Source: Dermacentor variabilis
Taxonomy: Eukaryota > Arthropoda > Arachnida > Ixodida > Ixodidae
Length of the DNA: 64,000 nucleotides
Reading direction: 5' to 3'
Assembly (NCBI RefSeq): GCF_050947875.1
Contig: NC_134568.1
Coordinates: 197,504,353-197,568,352 of the forward strand
Shown: positions 56,603 through 64,000 of the stretch, piece by piece
Layout: every line of letters begins with the position of its first letter
Numbering within the stretch: the first letter of the stretch is position 1
Made by a program: the position numbers and the translations under genes
Notes under the pieces: generated by a model
What the model was told of the DNA's origin: nothing
Database searches by the model: none
Seen by the model: only the letters and a program-made list of their open reading frames with translations

Positions 56603-59121
56603 TATGATGTGAGAAATGCTAATGATTTGGAACGCTCCTAAAGGGTTTCCTCTGTGGCGTATACCTTTTAGCCGACTCTTGCTAATACTTGGAAATGAAA
56701 ACTGCAAGCTAGGCTTTTTATGCTCAAAACAGAGAATGAAGTCACAGAGTTCTAGGCCAAGACGGCGCCAACGTCGACGCCGCCGATGCAACTGAGAAAT
56801 CCCGGTAACAAGGTTGTATTGCTGTAGAAAGTAGTTAAAGTAACGCCTTTAGCAGATCTGTATTGCAAAGGAACCTTCGATCGCTTTATAATACCCAAAC
56901 CCGCGCAACTGCTCCGTTAACTTGCATGCGCCAGCGCTGCTGATTTTATGCTGTTCAACACAAATTACTAAGCTTTGCAACCCTCTATGTGTTATATGCT
57001 CCATTCCATGCTCTGCAACAATATACTTGTAGCTAACAAGTCGTTCTCGTCCAGGCCATCACGCTGTCCTTGTCCAAAGGAAAAAGAACGCCTGGTAAAG
57101 TTTCCTACGCTGCATGTGACAATCAAAGAGCCGTAGCGCGTGCCCATCATAAACAAGGGAAAACCAAAACATTGCAAAAAAAGTGCTCTTACCTTTCTTT
57201 CTTTCTTTCTTTTCTCTTTTTTTGCTAATGTCAAAATCGCATGATAGAATTCATGCATATATTCTCTACCACGAATCTCTTGGGGATAAGCAAAACGTTC
57301 TCTTCTTTGGAGGACGGCGGTGCCTGCGATATCTGAAAAAAAAAGGAAAAGAAAAGCAAAATACGGGAAAGCCCAAACGACTTATACGGATGTGTGTTTT
57401 AGGGCCGCTTTGAGTGTTCTCTGTGCACGACGGAATGTCTCGTAAGGCGGAGCCATTGTTTCGTGGCACGGCAGGCTTTTGTTGAATCAGGGAGTTTTAG
57501 ACCGGGAAATTAGGTGTGCTGCAAGGCCGAATGAATTGCGATGACATTGCCCGTCGTGCTGCTTATCGGGTTCGCCTATACAGCAGGCATGCAGCAGATC
57601 AGCAGCTGAATATACGTATATACAACTGCCTGAAATACACGCCAAAGCGCGCGGACGCCCGCAATACCAGCGTGTGATAAGCAACGCCGACTAGATTGTC
57701 GATAACCTCCGAAGTGATGCCCGCCGGCAGCACAGCTGCGGCGATCAATTTCGCGCGGACCGGGTCGTCGTATGTCTAATGAAAGCGCACGCTTACCCAT
57801 TTGGTTGGTCGCACTTTGCCGGTGAAGATAATTTACACCCTCGGCATGTCTTCCACTATCAGCGCCCCTTTACGCCTCAAACAGAATTGCCGTTAGCGTT
57901 GAATTGATACTGGCAGGAGTCACAAATGTGTGCCCGTAAATAGGCTTAATCTTTAGAAGCCTCGAGGAGACGCTGGCCGCCGTACGGGACCACACTTGCA
58001 CAACACATTCACCGGTCACCGTTGCCGTCGCCGAACTGCGAACAGACCAAATTTCTGCGTCTAGCACTGTGTAAAAAACGGTAGACAAAATTTTACCGCT
58101 ACTATGTGTGACGGCGTGGGACCCTGATTGCTGTTTTCGAAGTGGCCTCATCATTATGTGAATACAGAGGCATCCTGTGCGCCCAAGAAAAAGGCCATGT
58201 TCGCTGCCTTTAATTGACCGCAGGTGGCTCATCACCCCTTCGCGGTTTTCTGATTTCACTCGCGTGGAGTGTAATTGACTGACCTTGACGTCCCGCTGTT
58301 CAGATTGCCACGCCGACGATTAGTTTGTTGGATCACTTGAAAGCAAATGTTTTACTTTCTTTTTTCTCCCGGGTAAATTGGCACATTTTGTGTGACTGGG
58401 CGTTGCAGTTTCGAAGCTCACGCCTGGCGTGTAATCAACGTTCGGATACTAAACAGGGCTTATAGCTCTGCTGTGAGTGCGATAATTCGAGTCTCCGCGA
58501 TCGAACCGTCTTGCTATGCCTTTCACTGTTAGTCTGTAGTTGAAGCTGCTCATTATTTTTAGCAAGAGCTATTGTGTTTGCACATTTGTTTCCCTAGTAG
58601 GATAGGGCGTCATTATATATAATTTAGCTATTTACTTTCTGACAGCCACGGCCGGACTGGTACAATACGGTGGATCATTAGTCGCCTCATCAAGGCGACA
58701 AGATGCACGTGAATATAATGAGAAATAAGAACTCTAGCGCAAAACAGCGACATGCAGCCTTAGCTTACCACAAAGCACATGGAAACGTAAATCTCTATTG
58801 ACAAGCATATGAAGGGAGGACGTTTCACATGTGAGCGTGCCACTCGGAGAGAAAGAAACTCAGGAAGTCTGTTTGATCTATGAAGGAAAACTTATAAAGT
58901 GCATTGAACACATACGAACAAAAAAAAAACACTCAAGACAAAAAAAAAGGAAAAAAAAACTCAGTGCTCTTCCATTCTGTGAAGAAAGATGCCCAGTGAA
59001 GATATATGGGGCCTGTGAGGATTGGGAGGTCAATCCCACCGCTCGTAAGCAGTTGTCAAGATTGGAGTCGGGCATGAATTACATAGTAGCTGGCCCATGC
59101 CGTCGTCCAACTTATCCACGC
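56603..59121. other. No gene recognised
   Basis: A 129-codon minus-strand frame at 57870-58259 and shorter frames nearby have no recognised domain. CTTT-rich (57193-57225) and A-rich (58920-58960) tracts are present. The sequence after the putative LTR on the minus strand (58880-59080) contains a short frame reading NCLRAVGLTSQSSQAPYIF whose origin I could not identify. Confidence 0.4.
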
Positions 59122-59843
59122 TGAGGACGTTGTTGAAGGGAAGAACTGCTTTTCATCGAGAACGATGAATATGGGTTTATTTACAGTATCTACATAAGGA
59201 CGTTGCAGTTCATCAGTCTAGCATGACTGCGAGAGAAAGTACAATGAGCAGCCGCACAACAGCGGTTTATAAACACTCGGTCCTCCCTCGATCCCTAGGT
59301 GAGGGAAAGGTTCGACCAGTCATCGTAAACGAGCCGCCTCTTTGCGCGAGGGCTTACACACACACTTCCGCACAGGTTCACGGTCCCGAAGCGAGGTCAG
59401 ACGGTCTTCGCAGAACTCGGGGCTGACGTCAGGAACGGTGCGTGGGAAGGGGCCTCCGACTAAGTTCCCTCGGGGACTCTCTTGTTCACAGCAGACCGGG
59501 TCGGCGGTGGCGTGTTCCGTCACAAAGCCTGGTTCGTCAAACTCATCTCGGCAATCCCGCGACGCAGAGTGGCCGACGTGGCGCATTGTCCTACGGACGC
59601 AGTAGACTTAGTGACGCCGTTTGGCTAGAGGATGACGGTGGCTTTCCAGGAAAAGTTGGCGCCGCTGTCGCAACTGGCTGGCAAAACTTGCACTTCCGCA
59701 GGCCGTTCTTAACAGCGCTTCCATGGCCCGGAAAATCTCGACTGTCCAGCGCTGACAACCGCTGGGCAGGAAGAGAACGTCTGGTGGCCAGGGGGTGATG
59801 CCTTGGCTCGCAGCGACCACTTGTGTAATGATGCTACCGCCAC
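59122..59843 (-). repeat. Putative LTR of the Gmr1-like element
   Basis: On the minus strand the segment starts TGTGGCGGTAGCATCATTAC and ends CGTCCTCA, so it has TG...CA borders. It contains TATAAA (59266-59271) and, about 85 bp further, AATAAA (59176-59181), the arrangement expected of an LTR promoter and polyadenylation signal. It lies downstream of RNase H, where the 3' LTR belongs. The matching 5' LTR is not in the window, so the boundaries are inferred. Confidence 0.45.
59266..59271 (-). promoter_or_regulatory. TATAAA box in the putative LTR
   Basis: TATAAA on the minus strand, followed at a typical LTR distance by AATAAA at 59176-59181. Confidence 0.4.
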
Positions 59844-60119
59844 AAAACATCCAACAAGGACAGGCAACTGCAAAACGAACCTCACAACACGGCTCTGCGC
59901 CGAGATGACGTACCTTGGAACTCACTTTAGACCCGCCAGGCTTCAAAGTAAACATAAGTGTAGAAACAAAAAATGCTGCATTTCGCTATGCCAATTTTTG
60001 AAGCAATTTCGTGCTGACAAATTCAGCAATCATGGAGGGAATCCTGCTAAATGAGAGGGGATCTTCTTGGCTTAACAAAATTAACACTAGTAACCCTAAA
60101 ATTTAGGCGGGACACTTAA

Positions 60120-60583
60120 ACGCAGAATTCAAATTAGCCTGCTCAAACCACCGCATTGCTATGCAACTTTCCCTTCTTATATCTAACGGAGAAGTTGTAC
60201 TCTTGGAGAGTGAGGCTCCATCGGAGCAAGCGGCCATTTTTGTGTGACATTTAATTGAGCCACGTCAGAGGACAGTGGTCGGTCTCGAAGATTAACTTCG
60301 CTCCGTACAAGTAACACGACAACTCCTGGGCGGCCCAAACTAAACAAGCGCATTCCTTCTCTGAAGCGTTGTAGGCTTCCTCTCTTACATTTAGTTTACG
60401 GCTGGCATAGAGGATAGGATGCTGCTCGTTATTGTCGCCGACCTGACCAAGTACCACGCCCTTACCTCTGTCGCGTGCGTCGCATTGAACTATGAATTCC
60501 TTTGTGTAGTCTGGCGCGCGAAGCACAGTACGAGAAACCAATAGCGTTTTCAAACTTTGGAAAGCGTTCGCTTTGTCCTTATC
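60120..60583 (-). pseudogene. Gypsy-type RNase H of the Gmr1-like element
   Basis: The frame reads TVLRAPDYTKEFIVQCDARD RGKGVVLGQV with the first catalytic Asp, then PILYASRKLNVREEAYNASE KECACLVWA with the Glu, and LIFETDHCPLTWL with the second Asp. A stop follows WLN, and past it another stretch reads RLLRWSLTLQEYNFSVRYKK GK. A TGA at about 60580 splits it from RT at a position that is usually Trp. The domain removes genomic RNA during cDNA synthesis. Confidence 0.9.
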
Positions 60584-61801
60584 TCAGTGTACGCTACTCG
60601 GTGCTCCCTTTCGGAGGGCGTCCGTTAATGGACTTGCCATTTGCGAGTAATTCGGAATGTACTGTTGATAGTACCCCACAATTCCCAAAAATGAACGAAG
60701 GTCTGTTTTCGTGCGCGGCTGAGAAAATTCTCCAATCGTAGCTATTTTCAGCTCGGCCGGCCGTCTCGTGCCCTGGCCGACAACATGGCACAGATAAGTA
60801 ACCTGCGAACAACCAAATCTACACTTTTCCGCTTTCATCGTTAAGCCGGCTTCCCTCAACCGTGAGGACACCTGTTTGAGGTGCGATACGTGTTGTTCCC
60901 AGCTGTCCGAAAAAATTGTTACATCATCAAGATATGGCAAGGTGAACTCCTGCAAGTCTCTTAGGACAATATCCATTAATTTAGAGAAGCTAAACGGCGC
61001 GTTCTTCAGCCCGAAGCCGAGTGCGAGAGGGCGAAAAGTGCCTAGAAGTGAGATGAATGCGGCATAGCGGCTGGCACTTTCTGAAAGGGGAACTTGCCAG
61101 TACCCCCGCACGAGATCTCTAGTTGAAATGTATTTAGCAGCGCTAACTCTTTCAATTCGTTCCTCAATGTTGGGTATCGGGTACAGCTGATCCCTAGTGA
61201 TGGAATTTAACTTCCTGTAGTCAAGACACGGACGAGGGTCCTTGTTAGGGGTTTCTACCAGTTTTAGCGGTGACGTGTAGTCACTCTCAGCGGGCTCAAT
61301 AACTTCCAACTCTGGCATGCGCTGTATCTCTGCCTCCATAATTTCTCTCTGTCTTGGAGACACCCTGTAAGGCTTTGATCTTACGGGTTGGGTTGATGTC
61401 AGCTCTATTTCATGCGTTATTAGTTCGGTTCTACCTGGCCAATCTCTGAATCTGTCGAGATATTCCCCTAACACCCCTTTTAGCTCACTTAGCTGCTCGG
61501 GTCCAAGAGGGTGCGAGCTTACCGAATGTTTTACTACTTCTTCTAGGCCGATTTCAGAGTTGGAAGTCGCCTTATAGTCCTTTAACTTGGTACTAGTGCC
61601 ATCCTGCTCTTTGATGGTATTGTTAACGACTCCGCTCCGCTCTACATACGGCTTCATCAAATTGCAATGATATATCCTCACCTCCTTCCTGCGGCCGGGC
61701 ATTTTCAGAGCATAGTTAGTATCTAAAAGTTTGTGCAACAGTTTAACGGGCCCGTCCCAGTGAACTTCAAGCTTGTTCTTTCTTGAAGGTTTGAGGATCA
61801 T
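60584..61801 (-). pseudogene. IN C-terminus plus reverse transcriptase of the Gmr1-like element
   Basis: A 405-codon frame, the longest in the window. Residues 1-55 (KNKLEVHWDGPVKLLHKLLD, RIYHCNLMKPY) are the GPY/F-type integrase C-terminus. From about residue 110 come HEIELTSTQPVRSKPYRVSP, then PLKLVETPNKDPRPCLDYRK LNSIT, GYWQVPLSESASRYAAF, FGLKNAPFSFSKLMD, LPYLDDVTIFSDSWEQHVSH and LRSFLGIVGYYQQYIPNYS. The YLDD catalytic box is intact. It directly follows integrase, so IN and RT were one polyprotein; a 1-nt loss near 61813 now separates them. Confidence 0.93.
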
Positions 61802-63005
61802 TACCTGGTCTCCGCGTTAAACGTACGAAGCCTCGCATTCTTGTCGTAATAGAATTTGGCGTTCTTTTGAGCTACTCCCATGTTATTTTCGACTAGTTCT
61901 TGGGTTGCACTTAGCCGTTCCAGCAGATTTAGCACATATTCAACAACTGTAGGACTCTCTCCTCTTTCCTCCCACATCTCTCTTAACATTCTCAGTGGAG
62001 AACGGAGTGTCCTCCCATACACTAGTTCTGCTGGCGAGAACCCTGTAGCCTCATGTGAAACCGTTCGCAAAGCAAACAAAGTTGCCGGCAGACAGTTCTC
62101 ACAGTCCTCCTTGTGCTCGTAACAGAGCGCACGCAAAACTCGCTTAAGCACCGAATGCCACCTCTCTACACTGTTTGACTGAGGGTGATACACAGAACTG
62201 TGTATTAACTTTACCCCGCACTTTTGCAAGAATGTGGAAGTCAGTGCGCTCGTGAATACTGACCCTTGATCCGCCTGAATTTCGGCTGTAAACCCAACTC
62301 GTGCAAATACTGTCAAAAGCGCGTCTACTACTTCGGTGGAGCTGAGCTCTTTCAGAGGGATTGCTTCTGGAAACTTTGTAGCCGGACAGAGCATGGTAAA
62401 CAAGTACCTGTAACCCGATTTTGTTTTTGGTAGAGGCCCTACCGTGTCTTTCACAAGTCGTCTGAAAGGCTCTGTTATTAAGTGCACTACCTTTAGTAGA
62501 GCTTTCCGTGTCTCTCCTGGTTTACCCGAGCGCTGGCAGGCGTCGCATGATCTTACGACGTTTTCTACGTCTTTGAAACAGCCAGGCCAGTAGTATTCCA
62601 CAAGCAATCTTTCCTTTGATTTGTTTATGCCTAGGTGGCCGAACCACCCATTTCCATGACAGAGACTCAAAAGGTCCTCCCGGTACTTAGTAGGTACGAC
62701 TAACTGATCTAGAATCCTACCCTTTCGATCTCTGTAGTGCCGATACAACAATCCTCCTCTCTCATGTATCGTCACCTTGCGCCTAGCAATGCCTTCTTTA
62801 GTTGTGTGATGTAATTTAGCTAAGCTGTCATCATTCTTTTGCTCGGCTGCCAGTGACTCTTTGTCCACACGTAAGAGCTGATCAAAGTTCTTGGAGGCCG
62901 GTGATAATAACGACCCTGTCTCGCTTGCGATTGCGTCAGCTTGCTCTTCTTGCAGGCGTGAACTTTGACACCCTAGTGATACGCTCTCATTGAGCGGGTC
63001 AGCTG
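61801..63005 (-). pseudogene. Integrase of the Gmr1-like element
   Basis: The main frame (61801-62868) carries an H2C2 zinc-binding region (HLGINKSKERLLVEYYWPGC, VVRSCDACQRSGKPG). The catalytic core follows: FRRLVKDTVGPLPKTKSG (first Asp), AEIQADQGSVFTSALT (second Asp) and SVYHPQSNSVERWHSVLKR (Glu). Then come CENCLPATLFALRTVSHEAT GFSPAELVYGRTLRSPL. The frame stays open upstream to about 63005 (LLSPASKNFDQLLRV), where similarity stops and the tandem array begins. All DDE residues are present. Confidence 0.93.
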
Positions 63006-63039
63006 GCCCCTTATAAAAATTTCTAGCAACATTTTTTAG

Positions 63040-63740
63040 ACAGTCTATAGACTTTTGTTACTAGAACCTACCAACAGTCAATTGAAATCCTACCAGCTGT
63101 CTTTATACATCCTAACAACGCTCTAGTAACACCCTAGAAACAATTGGCCACCAACTTTCAATAGAAACATGTTCATAGGATGTCTTTAAACTTCCTACCA
63201 ATTTCCTATGAACATTTGTCTTTATACACCCTAGTAACATTCTTTCAAAAGAGAAATGTTCATATATTTTCTGTTAACTTCCTACCAACCCCCTATTAAC
63301 AAGCTTTCTTTATACACCGTATTAACATTCTTTCAAAAGAAAAATGTTCATATATTTTCTGTTGACTTCCTACCAATCCCCTATTAACAAGCTTTCTTTA
63401 TACACCGTATTAACATTCTTTCAAAAGAAAAATGTTCATATATTTTCTGTTGACTTTCTACCAATCCCCTATTAACATTTGTCTTTATACACCCTAGTAA
63501 CATCCTATCAAGAATTGGATCCTATCAAGAATTGGCTACCGTACTTCAACTGAAGCATGTTCATAGATGGTCTGTAAACGTTCTACTAACCGTCAACCAA
63601 CACAAGTCTTTAGGCTCTTTAGTAACACTCTGACAAAATTTTACTTACATGTGCTTATGTACTTGGTATTGACGTCTTACTATTCCCCTAGTAACATTTG
63701 TCCCACATACGACCTAGTAGCATAGTGTAAACATTTGTCA
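63040..63740. repeat. Tandem array with ~88-bp period
   Basis: The word TCTTTATACA recurs at 63100, 63219, 63307, 63395 and 63482, i.e. spacings of 119, 88, 88 and 87 bp. Central units are nearly identical (TTCAAAAGAAAAATGTTCAT, GACTTCCTACCAATCCCC) and outer units diverge. Inside each unit a CCTANNAAC/T motif occurs two or three times. It is A+T-rich and non-coding. It directly adjoins the truncated 5' side of the Gmr1-like element. Family unknown. Confidence 0.88.
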
Positions 63741-64000
63741 GTATGTGTGAACATGTTGGTAAACGGCAGTATGCAACCTAGAAGGTGCGCGTAAATGGAA
63801 AACAAATGCAAGTTTGCACTGAAAGAAGTTTATTCACACGAAAATATTTACACAGAATTGTGAGAGAAGTAGTAGAGAAATTAAAAAAAATGAATAATGA
63901 CTTGGTTGATTACGGCATGGCAGCTGTCGCATAATCTCTAGCAAGCATCGATTATGCAAGCTGATGTCTCAGAATGCTTGCAGAATGAACCAACCCTGCA
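63741..64000 (-). other. Right edge; AATAAA on the minus strand
   Basis: GTGTGAATAAACTTCTTTCA on the minus strand (AATAAA at 63829-63834) resembles a transcript or element 3' end. No coding sequence is recognised before the window ends. Confidence 0.3.

Larger units (their letters stand above)
59122..63005 (-). mobile_element. Gmr1-like Ty3/gypsy element (integrase before RT)
   Basis: Minus-strand order is integrase (63005-61801), RT (61801-60584), RNase H (60583-60120) and a putative 3' LTR. Standard Ty3/gypsy elements have integrase last; integrase-first with gypsy-type RT is the defining trait of Gmr1-like elements. Gag, protease and the 5' LTR are missing. Only two obvious lesions, a 1-nt frameshift at the IN/RT join and a nonsense codon before RNase H, affect the pol core up to RNase H, so it is relatively young. 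Confidence 0.85.

Noticed and set aside
57870..58259. 129-codon minus-strand ORF
   Set aside because: No domain, signal peptide or neighbouring exon signals recognised; length is compatible with chance in 64 kb.
58878..59075. 65-codon minus-strand ORF as a gag start after the LTR
   Set aside because: It lies outside the element beyond its 3' LTR and shows no gag motif.
63040..63740. CRISPR array
   Set aside because: Repeats are contiguous diverging tandem units, not short identical repeats with unique spacers, and the genome is eukaryotic.
63040..63740. Telomere-type TTAGG repeats
   Set aside because: The recurring motif is GTTNNTAGG on the minus strand with long spacers, not tandem TTAGG.

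Overview
This is nuclear DNA of a metazoan, most likely a hard tick (Ixodidae, probably a metastriate such as Rhipicephalus, Dermacentor or a relative). The main evidence is repeated copies of a tRNA-headed SINE that starts GCCGTGG, carries a TCGAATCC-type B box and ends in a conserved GCGTGCCTCATAA / CACGTAAAAC module. It matches the tick SINE 'Ruka' as I remember it. Several other repeats also look familiar from tick genomes. No intact host protein-coding gene, canonical tRNA, rRNA, CRISPR array or bacterial-type operon is visible. Recognisable coding sequence is almost all decayed retrotransposon protein, and I treat every such ORF as a pseudogene.

Layout. 1-9250 is mostly unassigned, with a 49-bp tandem duplication, one full-length SINE with target-site duplications (TSDs), and the 3' end of an RNase-H-type LINE. 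9250-12640 (minus) is an L2/CR1-type LINE with ORF1, endonuclease and part of the RT; its catalytic RT centre is deleted and an AAAT microsatellite has expanded inside ORF1. 12730-24020 holds SINEs, LINE 3' ends and a dispersed repeat ending in GGGTGTCCCAGCTAA-like sequence. 24195-25179 is a roughly 1-kb non-autonomous element with terminal inverted repeats and two internal repeat modules. 25300-32190 is mostly unassigned, with microsatellites, two tRNA-like repeat heads and a perfect hairpin.

32195-39112 (minus) is a decayed Ty3/gypsy element (gag, zinc knuckle, protease, RT, partial RNase H). It is split by a nearly 3-kb CR1-type LINE in gag (35079-37968) and a LINE 3' fragment in RT (33029-33605). 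39779-42102 (minus) is a 5'-truncated RTE-type LINE. 42522-42716 is a short, very basic ORF behind a TATA-like box. 45100-50500 (minus) is a two-ORF I-type LINE with RNase H; its ORF1 is interrupted by a 5'-truncated LINE flanked by a 9-bp TSD. 51300-56600 contains further SINEs and composite tRNA-derived repeats.

59122-63005 (minus) is a Ty3/gypsy-superfamily element whose integrase lies upstream of RT and RNase H, the order reported for Gmr1-like elements. It ends in a plausible LTR. At its 5' side it is cut off next to a tandem array with an ~88-bp period (63040-63740).

Overall the window is a nested graveyard of retrotransposons from at least six lineages. All long coding elements lie on the minus strand. 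SINE TSDs of 12-15 bp fit LINE-driven mobilisation.
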